DNA of 47,151 bases from an uncultured bacterium. Lineage in GTDB: Bacteria > Cyanobacteriota > Vampirovibrionia > Gastranaerophilales > Gastranaerophilaceae. The stretch lies in assembly GCA_949293185.1 (NCBI GenBank), contig CASFCQ010000005.1, positions 1 through 47,151 of the forward strand, given 5' to 3'. The notes under the pieces were generated by a model, which made no database searches, had not been told where the DNA came from, and worked only from the letters and a program-made list of their open reading frames with translations. Shown here in pieces: positions 15,651 through 24,269 of the stretch. The number at the start of each line of letters is the position of its first letter. Position 1 is the first letter of the stretch. The position numbers were made by a program, and so were the translations under genes.

Positions 15651-16010
15651 TTAATGGCAAAGTCTTAAGTTTCTTAACGGTATTTCTCCAAAATCAGCGT
15701 AATTTCTTCGTGTTTGTTTTATCTCGATTTCTACATTATCAAGCTTAAGAAGTTCTATCTGATCTTTGATTTTTCTATCTTTAACAAACCATTTTATTCT
15801 GCCTTTGCAGTATTTTGCAAAATGGTATGTAGACGCTAATACGCAAACTTTAAGGGCGTCTATTACATTTAAGCCGGATATATCAATACTTAAAAACGGA
15901 CAGTCATTATGCGCAATATAATCTTTTGCTTCATTAATCGCCTCAAACACATCGGAATTGTAATTGCCTACTTTTAAAAAAGCTTCTTGTCTGTGCAAAG
16001 ATTCTGTCAT
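15651..16010 (-). CDS. STAS-like small protein upstream of dnaA
   Basis: A 119-residue cytosolic protein. FLSIDISGLNVIDALKVCVLAS (about 39-60) followed by GRIKWFVKDRKIKDQI and VEIEI fits the beta-alpha pattern of STAS domains (a strand ending in D-x-S/G-x-x-x-x-D, then a helix, then a KGR-strand). The phosphorylatable Ser of anti-anti-sigma factors is not obvious: Asn/Val fill the place. Same strand as dnaA with a 39-nt gap, so possibly co-transcribed. The fold call is by pattern only; it could also be an unrelated small alpha/beta protein. Confidence 0.45.
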   Translation of the reverse strand: MTESLHRQEAFLKVGNYNSDVFEAINEAKDYIAHNDCPFLSIDISGLNVIDALKVCVLASTYHFAKYCKGRIKWFVKDRKIKDQIELLKLDNVEIEIKQTRRNYADFGEIPLRNLRLCH

Positions 16011-16177
16011 AAGTCTTAATTTATCCGTATATTCTCTATGTAAAATAACGTTTCCAATTAAAATAACGGGTGATTTTTTTAAAAGTTAAATAAGAAAATT
16101 AAAAACTACACCTTTTGAATGAGATAAAAGTCATTCATTTTTTGCAACATTCTTACGCTGCTGTTAGAATTAAATCT

Positions 16178-17836
16178 ATGGAAAAGCTAAAAACATACAA
16201 ACCTTTTTTTATAATTGTCATTTTATTTTTTATAAATATTTTTATGTTTAACGGCAAAATGATAAATATCCATACCGATTTTGGAAGAGAATTGCTTTTT
16301 TCAAAAATGGTATCGCAGGGAGGCGTCTTGTACAGGGATATTTTTAACACATTTGTATGTCCTTTTTCGTATTTGTTTAACGGTTTTGTATTAAAATTTG
16401 TCCCTGTTAACATAAGCACTTTTTACATTCTTGGGACAATTAACTGTGCTGTTATTTTAAGCTGCATTTATTTTATAAGCCGAAAATTTTTGAGCACTTT
16501 TTTATCTGTTGTGCTGACTGTTTTTGTAATGTATTACTGCTGCTTTTATGCGGGGCTTATGAATTTTATAACCCCGTATTCTTATGCCATTGTGTACGGA
16601 CTCGGAGCATGTCTTGTTTCCGTGCTGATGTATCTTAAATTTTTACAAACAGATAAAAAATTGTTTTTATATACTGCATTTTTCTGCGGCGGGCTGAGTG
16701 CATCGTGTAAATATGAGTTTTGTCTTTACGGGTTGTTTTTATTCATTTTTTTCTTTGTAAAAAAATGTGATTTGAAAACGGTTTTGAACAGCATTGTATG
16801 CTTTTTGGTTGTGCCTGTGACATGTGCAGTTGTTTTATTGTTACAGGGCTTGAATTTTCAAGATATATCATCATACTTATCACTTTTAAAAAACTTTTTG
16901 CACCAGCCTTATTTAAAAAAAGTTTATGCATTAACCTGTTATATAAATAAGGAATCTTTAATTTCCGCAATAAAAACTTTTTTAGCAGCAGGTGCACTGT
17001 TCTCGATAATGTACAAACTTTATGAAAATAAATCAAAGCGAGCTAAGTTTTTAAGAGCCTGTTTGTGGACGGTTCTTGCAATCTTTGTAATGGTATATTT
17101 TCCGTTAACAGAATATTTTTCTTACAGTTTTTGGGGATTTTTGACATATCTGGTTTTATTGTTGTCAATTTTCAAAATAAAACAGATAAAAGAGGACAAA
17201 AAGGTTTTATTCCTCACGGGGGCATCACTTGTTATAAGTTTAAAATCTTTCTGGTTTTTATCCGCTAATTTTTACGGACGTTATTTTCTGCCTCTGCTTG
17301 CTATAGCTTTATTCGTTGTTCTAAAAAGATTTTACTTTAACAACAAGTCAGATATATTTGAAAAAACAATATGCGCAATCCTTATATTTCTAAGTTTTGC
17401 GGCATTCAGGCTTAATCTTGTGGGCGTTGTTTTGAAGGATAAAGAATTGTCCACACCGTACGGGAATATCGCCGTAACAAAAACCGAAGAATCTGTCTTA
17501 AAACCGCTCGTTGAATATATTAATAAAAACACATCAGCAGAAAATAAGCTGATTGTGCTGGGACAAGCTCCTTTATTGAATTTTTTAACGGACAGAGATT
17601 CCATACCTTTATACAGCCACTATGACGAAGCAATTGCAGGTGCTTATGGTGCGGACAGAATAATAAATGCATATGCAAAATATAAACCCGAATATATAAT
17701 CGTATTCGACACCAAAGACAATAACTCATACTGCAAAACATACGGAAAGGATGTTTGCAAATGGGTATTCCAAAACTACAATGAGCAACAAACAATTGGA
17801 AACACCGAAATAGCCCATATCATGAGGAAAAAATAA
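16178..17836 (+). CDS. GT-C-like polytopic membrane glycosyltransferase, paralogue A
   Basis: About 552 residues with 10 or more membrane helices, then a soluble C-terminal part (about 430-552). After the first helix comes HTDFGRELLFSKMVSQGGVLYRD, the pattern of PMT/ArnT-like GT-C enzymes with an acidic residue in the first extracytoplasmic loop, then a second helix. Such enzymes move sugars from polyprenyl-phosphate carriers to lipid, glycan or protein acceptors outside the membrane. I prefer the ATG at 16178 (MEKLKTYKPFF, then the first helix) over the upstream TTG at 16115. It is strongly similar throughout to the next gene, 2 nt away. The donor and acceptor are unknown. Confidence 0.7.
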   Translation: MEKLKTYKPFFIIVILFFINIFMFNGKMINIHTDFGRELLFSKMVSQGGVLYRDIFNTFVCPFSYLFNGFVLKFVPVNISTFYILGTINCAVILSCIYFISRKFLSTFLSVVLTVFVMYYCCFYAGLMNFITPYSYAIVYGLGACLVSVLMYLKFLQTDKKLFLYTAFFCGGLSASCKYEFCLYGLFLFIFFFVKKCDLKTVLNSIVCFLVVPVTCAVVLLLQGLNFQDISSYLSLLKNFLHQPYLKKVYALTCYINKESLISAIKTFLAAGALFSIMYKLYENKSKRAKFLRACLWTVLAIFVMVYFPLTEYFSYSFWGFLTYLVLLLSIFKIKQIKEDKKVLFLTGASLVISLKSFWFLSANFYGRYFLPLLAIALFVVLKRFYFNNKSDIFEKTICAILIFLSFAAFRLNLVGVVLKDKELSTPYGNIAVTKTEESVLKPLVEYINKNTSAENKLIVLGQAPLLNFLTDRDSIPLYSHYDEAIAGAYGADRIINAYAKYKPEYIIVFDTKDNNSYCKTYGKDVCKWVFQNYNEQQTIGNTEIAHIMRKK

Positions 17837-17838
17837 AA

Positions 17839-19506
17839 ATGGATTTTATAAAAAAAGAGTATAAAACATTTTTAATTTTACTGGTTCTGTTTTTGATAAA
17901 TATTTTCCTTTTTAAATATAAAATGACAGATTTATATATTGATTTCGGTAAAGAAATATATCTGCCCAAAGCTATTGTCCAAGGCGGTGTGTTATACAAA
18001 GATGTACTTGCATTGTTCGGTCCTTTTGCATATTTGTTTAATGCTTTAATCATAAAGTTGTTCGGTGTTAGTATAAAAACTTATACAGCAGTCGGAGCAG
18101 TTAATGCCATTTTGCTGATATACGGATCGTATGCATTGAGCAGAGAATTTTGTGACAAATTTTTGTCATTTGCAATAACATTTTTCGTTTTGTATTTTTG
18201 TTGTTTTAATCCGGATGTGATGAATTTTGTTACACCTTATTCTTATGGTATAGTGTACGGGCTGTGTGCGATTATTTTTGCAGCGCTGTTTTTTGTAAAA
18301 TATTTAAAATCAGACAAAAACATTTTTTTGTATCTTTCCTCATTTTTGTGCGGACTTGCAGCCGCAAACAAATACGAATTTATACTTCCGGCTCTGGTGA
18401 TATTTGTATGTTTGCTTGTAAAACGTACAAATATTCTGAAAATGCTAAAAGCAACAGTCTGTTTTTTGGCTATGCCGATTTTGTGCGTTTGTATTTTGAT
18501 TTTACAGGGCTTAAGTTTTCCGGATTTTATAAATTACATTGATATATGGTTAAAATTTGCAAATTCTTCTGATATGAAAGCATATTATACGGGAACATTC
18601 TTTTTCTCGTTAAAATATTTTTTCATTGCTTTAAAATCTTTTGTTTTTTCTTTTGTTATTCTTGCTTTTATATATTGGCTCAATCGAGGTATTGATGCTG
18701 TCAGTAAAAACAATAGAGCTAAATATGCATTGTATATTCTTCTATTTTTAATTTGTACGGCAGCCGGAATTTTTTATTCACAGGTGCTGATAAATTTTGT
18801 GTTCTATTCCGCTGCAATGGTGCTTTTTGTTTTGACAGTGATAAAAATTAAAGATATATTTAAAAACCTTCCGATTTTGTTTATTAGTTTATTTTCTCTT
18901 GCGGCAGGCATAAAATCCTTTTTCTTTGTGCAGATAAATCAGTACGGACGCTATTTTTTACCTTTACTGCTTTTAGCTTTAATTGTAATTTTAAAAGATT
19001 TTTACTTTAAAAATACAAGAAAAACATTTGTTTACACAGTTATGTTTTTTCTGTTTTTGATGGGCACTGCAGCTTTTTGTTCTAATTTACAGACCCTCAA
19101 ATTACTTGATACTAAAATTTCAACACCCTACGGCAGCGTGTATACGGATAAAATTTCAGCAAAAGTATTTAGTACAATGCTTGATACTGTTGATAAAATG
19201 ACACAACCCCAAGATACTGTAGTAGTACTGCAGGAAGGGCTGCTGGTTAATTTTCTTTCCGGCAGAAAATCTGATACATATAACTATCTTATACCAGCAC
19301 TGCTTGATTTGTATAAAGAAAATAATGTGGTGCAGCACTATGCAAAAACTAAGCCGGAGATGTTTATTATCCTGACATCTACTGATGATAAAGCATTTAT
19401 ATGCAACGGCTGGGGGTATCAGATTTGCGGTTTTATAAAGCAAAATTACAGGCTCGTTCAAACAATAAATGCGGATAAGTTGATTTTAATATTTAAAAAA
19501 ATATGA
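17839..19506 (+). CDS. GT-C-like polytopic membrane glycosyltransferase, paralogue B
   Basis: A 555-residue tandem paralogue of the preceding gene. Shared landmarks in order: YIDFGKEIYLPKAIVQGGV (about 34-52), MNFVTPYSYGIVYGL, CGLAAANKYEF, QYGRYFLPLL and STPYGS before the soluble tail. The acidic loop DFGKE is kept. The gene begins 2 nt after the previous stop, so the two are co-translated and may form a heterodimer or use different substrates. The tail KPEMFIILTSTDD matches KPEYIIVFDTKDN in paralogue A. No glycan gene cluster surrounds the pair, so the pathway cannot be inferred. Confidence 0.7.
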   Translation: MDFIKKEYKTFLILLVLFLINIFLFKYKMTDLYIDFGKEIYLPKAIVQGGVLYKDVLALFGPFAYLFNALIIKLFGVSIKTYTAVGAVNAILLIYGSYALSREFCDKFLSFAITFFVLYFCCFNPDVMNFVTPYSYGIVYGLCAIIFAALFFVKYLKSDKNIFLYLSSFLCGLAAANKYEFILPALVIFVCLLVKRTNILKMLKATVCFLAMPILCVCILILQGLSFPDFINYIDIWLKFANSSDMKAYYTGTFFFSLKYFFIALKSFVFSFVILAFIYWLNRGIDAVSKNNRAKYALYILLFLICTAAGIFYSQVLINFVFYSAAMVLFVLTVIKIKDIFKNLPILFISLFSLAAGIKSFFFVQINQYGRYFLPLLLLALIVILKDFYFKNTRKTFVYTVMFFLFLMGTAAFCSNLQTLKLLDTKISTPYGSVYTDKISAKVFSTMLDTVDKMTQPQDTVVVLQEGLLVNFLSGRKSDTYNYLIPALLDLYKENNVVQHYAKTKPEMFIILTSTDDKAFICNGWGYQICGFIKQNYRLVQTINADKLILIFKKI

Positions 19507-19560
19507 TATATTAATTTATAAAGCGTTCTAAAAGGTTTTATACAAAGAAAGGCAATCTAA

Positions 19561-20232
19561 ATGAGGTTATCAAAACCGCACGGACTCCCCGGTACTTTGA
19601 TATGTGTCGAAGGTATAGACGGCTCCGGAAAATCTACCCAGCTGGCAATACTCAGGGACTGGTTAAAGGCAAAAAATCTGGATGTTATTTTCACGGAGTG
19701 GAACTCTTCTGATTTAATATCCCAAACTACCAAAAAAGCTAAGAAAAAAAATCTTTTAAGCCCCCGAACATTCAGCCTGCTGCATGCAGTGGACTTTGCC
19801 GACAGATTAGAACAAATAATTATCCCTGCAATGAAAGCCGGTTTTATAGTGCTTGCGGACAGATATGTTTACACTGCGTTTGCCCGCGATGTCGCAAGAG
19901 GCGTAGACAGAGACTGGGTACGCAACCTTTACGGATTTGCCGTTCAACCCGATTTGGCGCTTTATTATAATATTTCTGCTGAAATTTCACTTGAAAGAAT
20001 CTGCTCAAACCGCGCCCCTTCTTTTTATGAGGCAGGTATGGATTTAAAACTCAGCAATAACCCTTACAAGAGTTATGTAATTTTCCAAAACAGGGTTAAT
20101 GAAGAGTATTCTGCTATGGTTGACGAATACGGACTTGTAAGAATCGATGCAAACAATACAATTCATACAAAACAGGTGTTGTTGAGAAAATACGTAACAG
20201 AACTGTTAAAACAAAAAGGAATTGAAATCTGA
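19561..20232 (+). CDS. Thymidylate-kinase-like P-loop kinase, paralogue A
   Basis: A 223-residue nucleoside-monophosphate-kinase-type protein. The P-loop is EGIDGSGKST (residues 17-26), as in dTMP kinase, and the DR motif is ADRYVYTAFARDVARG (about 100-115). The canonical REPGGT base-binding motif after strand 2 is absent and reads TEWNSSDL instead, and the usual DRYxxS-x-AYQ reads DRYxxT-x-ARD. It therefore belongs to a divergent thymidylate kinase branch, and dTMP may not be its substrate. SD AAAGAAAGG precedes the ATG. Its TGA overlaps the ATG of paralogue B by one base, a sign of translational coupling. Confidence 0.8.
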   Translation: MRLSKPHGLPGTLICVEGIDGSGKSTQLAILRDWLKAKNLDVIFTEWNSSDLISQTTKKAKKKNLLSPRTFSLLHAVDFADRLEQIIIPAMKAGFIVLADRYVYTAFARDVARGVDRDWVRNLYGFAVQPDLALYYNISAEISLERICSNRAPSFYEAGMDLKLSNNPYKSYVIFQNRVNEEYSAMVDEYGLVRIDANNTIHTKQVLLRKYVTELLKQKGIEI

Positions 20233-20903
20233 TGGAAAACAATCGCAAGGCTCATAACCATAAAGGTCTGTTGATAGTAATAGAAGGTACTGACGGATCA
20301 GGAAAATCTACACAGATAGAACTGCTGCGCCGCTGGATAGAAGATAAAAGCTACGGCTGCATGGTGTCGGAATGGAAAACAAGCCGGCTGATTGCCAATG
20401 TTATTGATGATGCAAAAGACAGAAACCTTTTAAACGCAACAACTTTCAGCCTTTTGTATGCTGCAGATTTTGCTGACAGGCTGGAAAACACTATTATTCC
20501 GGCACTGGATGCAGGTTTTGTAGTATTACTGGACAGATATACCTACACTGCGTTTGCCCGCGATGTTGTAAGAGGTTTGGATTTTGAATGGGTCAAAAAA
20601 CTTTATGACTACGCACCGGAGCCGGATTTAATCTTTTATCTTGATATGCCTATTGATATTCTGCTCAAACGTGTAATAGGTACAACCGGATTGGATTATT
20701 GGGAGTCCGGACGTGACATCGGGTTAAGCACAGACTTTTATGAAAGTTTCAAAATTTATCAGGCTAAATGCCTTGAACAATATAATAAAATGAAACCAGT
20801 CTATAACTTTGTCAGCATTGACGGTACTTTGCCCGTTGAAGATATACACAATATTATGATTGAACATGTTGAAAAACTGCTGGAGTCAGGTAAATTGGAA
20901 TAA
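20232..20903 (+). CDS. Thymidylate-kinase-like P-loop kinase, paralogue B
   Basis: A 223-residue tandem paralogue of the previous gene, the same length. P-loop EGTDGSGKST (18-27), SEWKTSRLIANV in place of the REPGGT motif, and LDRYTYTAFARDVVRG (about 101-116). The lid region differs: VIGTTGLDYWESGRD against CSNRAPSFYEAGMD in copy A. The conserved YxSGRD/YEAGMD with LS-x-x-xYxSF/Y points to a common substrate feature. The TGATG overlap couples it to copy A, so a heterodimer or a two-step kinase pair is plausible. A terminator follows. Confidence 0.8.
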   Translation: MENNRKAHNHKGLLIVIEGTDGSGKSTQIELLRRWIEDKSYGCMVSEWKTSRLIANVIDDAKDRNLLNATTFSLLYAADFADRLENTIIPALDAGFVVLLDRYTYTAFARDVVRGLDFEWVKKLYDYAPEPDLIFYLDMPIDILLKRVIGTTGLDYWESGRDIGLSTDFYESFKIYQAKCLEQYNKMKPVYNFVSIDGTLPVEDIHNIMIEHVEKLLESGKLE

Positions 20904-20934
20904 TTACAACTTAAGTCAATTAAAATCTATATTA

Positions 20935-20976
20935 AAAAGTCTAAAACTTCTTTTTATAAAGGTTTTAGGCTTTTTT
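20935..20976 (+). terminator. Rho-independent terminator after the kinase pair
   Basis: AAAAGTCTAAAAC (20935-20947) pairs with GTTTTAGGCTTTT (20962-20974) with one G-T pair, followed by a T-tract. It closes the 16178-20903 run. Confidence 0.8.
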
Positions 20977-21082
20977 GCAGTTTTTTATATTTAGTATACA
21001 AAAGAGCAAAATATCTTAGAAAGAGAGGCTATTTGTACAAAAATTATTTTCGTATGATAATTATATTGATGGAAATAAACTT

Positions 21083-21110
21083 ATCGTGATTTTTAAAATC
21101 TTAATCGTGA
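21083..21110. promoter_or_regulatory. Twin direct repeats upstream of the acyl-CoA synthetase gene
   Basis: ATCGTGA occurs at 21083-21089 and again at 21104-21110, exactly 21 bp apart (two helical turns), 42-69 nt before the start codon. The arrangement suits a dimeric or cooperative regulator bound on one DNA face. No matching family site is claimed. Confidence 0.35.
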
Positions 21111-21151
21111 AATCATAAAACAAGGCATAAATTCAAAAGAAAGGTGAACAC

Positions 21152-23317
21152 ATGCTAAAAGAACAACTAGACAAAATTATGCGTCCGAAAGCAATTGCTG
21201 TTATCGGTGCGTCAACAAAGGACCATACCATCGGTTCTGACATCATGAAAAGATTAAAAGAATATAATTTTACGGGTGATATTTATCCTGTTAACCCTAA
21301 AGGCGGAGAAATTCAAGGTTTTAAAGCTTACACAAGCGTTAAAGAAATCCCCGGCAATGTGGATTTAGCAATCATAGTTATTGCACAAAAATTTGTATTA
21401 AACGCAATCGATGAATGCCACGAAAAAGGAATCAAAGGCATTTGTATCATTTCCGCAGGCTTTAAAGAAGCAGGCGAAGAAGGTGCACAAGCAGAAAGAG
21501 AACTCGTTGCAAAATTAAAAGAATACGGTATGAGATGCGTTGGTCCTAACTGCTTAGGCGTTGTTAACACAGCTCCTGATATCAGAATGGACGGCTGCTT
21601 TGCAGAATCTCTTCCTGAAAGAGGCAACATCGGTTTTGTTTCTCAATCAGGTGCTTTAGGCGGCGGTATCTTGAACATCTTAAAAGACCTCAACCTCGGT
21701 TTTGCTCAATTTATTTCAATCGGCAACCAGGCTGATGTTAACGCAGAAACAGCTATTGAGTATTGGGAAAACGAAGACGATGTACAACAGATTTTGTTAT
21801 ACATGGAATCTATCCAAAACCCTGCTAACTTCAGAAAATTAGCTACAAGAATCACCAAGAAAAAACCTATCCTTGCTTTAAAAGCAGGACGTTCAGCAGC
21901 AGGTGCTTCCGCTGCATCTTCTCACACAGGTTCTTTAGCAGGTGCAGACAAAGCTGCTAACGCTTTATTACAGCAGTCAGGTGTTATCAGAGAATATTCT
22001 TTGAAAAACCTTTTTGCTACAGCTAAAGTATTTGCAACTTCTCCGATACCGAAAGGTGACAGAGTAGCTATCATCACAAACTCCGGCGGTCCTGGCATCA
22101 TGGCTACCGACGCTGTTTGCGAATACGGTATGCAAATGGCTAAGCTTTCTGACGCTACAAAAGAAAAATTAAGAAGCTTCTTACCGGCAGCAGCAAGTGT
22201 TAAAAACCCAGTAGATATGATTGCTTCAGCTCCTATCGAACACTACAAACAAACACTTGAAACAGTTATTGCTGATGAAAATGTTGATATGATAGGTGTT
22301 ATCTACTTACCGTTCTTGGGCTTGAAAGATATTGATGTTGCTCAGGCATTGATGGAAATCAAAGCTAAATATCCTGAAAAACCAATCATCGGTATTTTCA
22401 TGACTAAGAGCGAATTCTTCACAAAACTTTCCAACATGGATGTTAATATGCCGTTCTTTATGTATGCTGAAGAAGCTGCTGACGGATTCAACAGACTTAA
22501 CCAGCAAAGAAAATGGATGGAAAGACCTGAAGGCAAAATGCCTGTATTTGATGTTGACAAAGCTAAAGCTGAAAAAATCATCAAAGCAGCAGTTGCTGAC
22601 GGACGTGCTCAGTTAACAACACTCGAATCTATCGATGTATTAAATGCTTACGGTATCAGAGCTTGCAAATACGGTCTTGCAACAAACGAAGAAGAAGTTG
22701 TAAGCCTTGGCAACTCTATCGGATATCCAGTTGTTATGAAGATGACTTCTAAAACAACATCTCACAAAACTGATGTAGGCGGTGTAAGAGTAAACATCCA
22801 GTCAGAAGAACAGTTAAGAGCTGAATACAAAGACTTAATCGCTAAATTGACTGAAAAAGGTCTTATTGACGGTCTTGAAGGTGTAATCATTCAAGAAATG
22901 GTTAAAGGCAACCGTGAAATGGTTTGCGGTATTGCGACAGACCCGCAATACGGTCCGATGATGATGTTCGGTTTAGGCGGTGTATTCATCGAAACTATGA
23001 AAGATGTTACTTTCAGAATCGCTCCGTTAACTGACATCGACGCTGACGAAATGATTAAGTCAGTTAAAGCATATGAACTCTTGAAAGGTGCAAGAGGTAC
23101 TAAACCGGCTGATATTGCACAAATTCAGGAAACTCTTCTCAGATTGTCTCAGATGGTTAATGACTTTAAATTCATTGATGAGCTGGATATCAACCCGCTG
23201 CTTATCTCTGAAAAAACAGGCGAAGGCATTGCTGTTGACGGACGTATCAAAGTAAGAGTAAACGAAGTTAAAGAATACTTCGGCTGCGGAAGCGAATGCT
23301 GTTCTTGCAGCAAGTAA
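21152..23317 (+). CDS. ADP-forming acetate/acyl-CoA synthetase, fused alpha and beta
   Basis: A 721-residue NDP-forming acyl-CoA synthetase. The N-terminal CoA-binding domain has AVIGASTKDHTIGSDIM (about 16-32). The succinyl-CoA-ligase-like flavodoxin domains include VGPNCLGVVNT and FVSQSGALGGGILN. The phospho-His is His258 in SSHTGSLAG. An ATP-grasp domain (about 480-705) has GYPVVMKMTS and the C-terminal FIDELDINPLL. Such enzymes convert acyl-CoA, ADP and phosphate to acid, CoA and ATP, giving substrate-level ATP in fermentation. The gene is rich in a few preferred codons, as expected for high expression. SD AAAGGTGA. It ends in CGSECCSCSK, a Cys-rich tail that I cannot explain. Monocistronic between two terminators. 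Confidence 0.93.
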   Translation: MLKEQLDKIMRPKAIAVIGASTKDHTIGSDIMKRLKEYNFTGDIYPVNPKGGEIQGFKAYTSVKEIPGNVDLAIIVIAQKFVLNAIDECHEKGIKGICIISAGFKEAGEEGAQAERELVAKLKEYGMRCVGPNCLGVVNTAPDIRMDGCFAESLPERGNIGFVSQSGALGGGILNILKDLNLGFAQFISIGNQADVNAETAIEYWENEDDVQQILLYMESIQNPANFRKLATRITKKKPILALKAGRSAAGASAASSHTGSLAGADKAANALLQQSGVIREYSLKNLFATAKVFATSPIPKGDRVAIITNSGGPGIMATDAVCEYGMQMAKLSDATKEKLRSFLPAAASVKNPVDMIASAPIEHYKQTLETVIADENVDMIGVIYLPFLGLKDIDVAQALMEIKAKYPEKPIIGIFMTKSEFFTKLSNMDVNMPFFMYAEEAADGFNRLNQQRKWMERPEGKMPVFDVDKAKAEKIIKAAVADGRAQLTTLESIDVLNAYGIRACKYGLATNEEEVVSLGNSIGYPVVMKMTSKTTSHKTDVGGVRVNIQSEEQLRAEYKDLIAKLTEKGLIDGLEGVIIQEMVKGNREMVCGIATDPQYGPMMMFGLGGVFIETMKDVTFRIAPLTDIDADEMIKSVKAYELLKGARGTKPADIAQIQETLLRLSQMVNDFKFIDELDINPLLISEKTGEGIAVDGRIKVRVNEVKEYFGCGSECCSCSK

Positions 23318-23334
23318 TTATAATTACATAAAAC

Positions 23335-23372
23335 AAAAAGCCCTCAACTGTATAACAATTGAGGGCTTTTTT
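23335..23372. terminator. Bidirectional Rho-independent terminator
   Basis: A 13-bp perfect stem (23335-23347 with 23359-23371) carrying GCCCTCAA, an 11-nt loop and T-tracts on both sides. It serves the synthetase on the plus strand and DedA on the minus strand. Confidence 0.9.
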
Positions 23373-23415
23373 ATTTATAAACTTTATTGTCTCAAATTTA
23401 TCAATACGACAACTC

Positions 23416-24036
23416 TTATGATTCTTTTAAATGTTTAAAATGTTTGTAAAGATAAGCAACACCAAGAACAAAACATATAGCGACTATTGCAACATCGAAC
23501 TTGTGCCATATATGTTTGAAAGCTTCAAGATTCTGCCCCATTTTTACACCGACAAAAACAAGAAAATAACTCCAAACAAGCGAGCCTAAAAATGTTAAAG
23601 TGAAAAATATACGTTTTTTAGCCCTCAATATTCCTGCCGGAAAAGAGATAAACGTTCTTACTACAGGGAGCATTCTGCATATAAAAAATGCCCAATCACC
23701 ATATTTTTGAACCCACTTATCAGCATCTTCAAGGTCTTTTTTGCTGATTAAAAACCATTTGCCGTATTTTTCAACAAACGGACGACCGCCAAAATATCCA
23801 AGATAATAAGATGGTATAGAACCCAACACACATCCTAATGCCCCTGCAAAAGCTGCTACATGTATACTAAATACTCCTTTTGTCACCATATAACCGGCAA
23901 AAGGCAATATAGCCTCACTCGGTAACGGAATATTACAGGATTCTATTGCCATAAGCAGCATTATTCCCCATGCTCCGGTTTTGGCAATAACCCCCTCAAT
24001 AAACGCTATCAAATGTCCCAAAATCATATCCAACAT
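23416..24036 (-). CDS. DedA-family membrane protein
   Basis: A 206-residue protein with the DedA motifs: ESCNIPLPSEAILPFAGYM (about 32-50), GCVLGSIPSYYLGYFGGRPF (about 68-87) and FFICRMLPVVRTFISFPAGILR (about 117-138), ending in a membrane helix and a Lys-rich tail. DedA/SNARE-associated proteins are transporters or scramblases for undecaprenyl-phosphate and phospholipids. SD AAGGGAT. The upstream 233 bp, shared with the divergent 24270 gene, hold AT-rich promoter-like sequence (for example TATAAT at 24200-24205) and no ORF. Confidence 0.92.
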   Translation of the reverse strand: MLDMILGHLIAFIEGVIAKTGAWGIMLLMAIESCNIPLPSEAILPFAGYMVTKGVFSIHVAAFAGALGCVLGSIPSYYLGYFGGRPFVEKYGKWFLISKKDLEDADKWVQKYGDWAFFICRMLPVVRTFISFPAGILRAKKRIFFTLTFLGSLVWSYFLVFVGVKMGQNLEAFKHIWHKFDVAIVAICFVLGVAYLYKHFKHLKES

Positions 24037-24269
24037 AAATTCTATCCCTTATACTTAATAAATTCATTTTCAATTCTATCAGAAAAAAACAGGTGTGTGA
24101 AAACATTAACAGTTAAGCAAGGTTCTTGCATCTGTATTCACAATATACAAAATCTTATAAATTCTTAAAAAATTATCCGATGGGTTAAAACAAACTCTCT
24201 ATAATAGCAATTTTTTATATTCACATGTTTTATAATCTCAAACGTATATATAAGAAAGGATATAACAAA

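Noticed and set aside
16018-16030. TTATCCGTA as a DnaA box near dnaA
   Set aside because: Two mismatches to TTATCCACA and no cluster; other near-matches (about 7690, 36500) are inside coding genes, so no origin is called.
21033-21089. 18-codon TTG-started ORF before the acyl-CoA synthetase with an AGAGAGG SD
   Set aside because: Non-ATG start, hydrophobic and very short, and it runs into the direct repeats; too weak without expression data.
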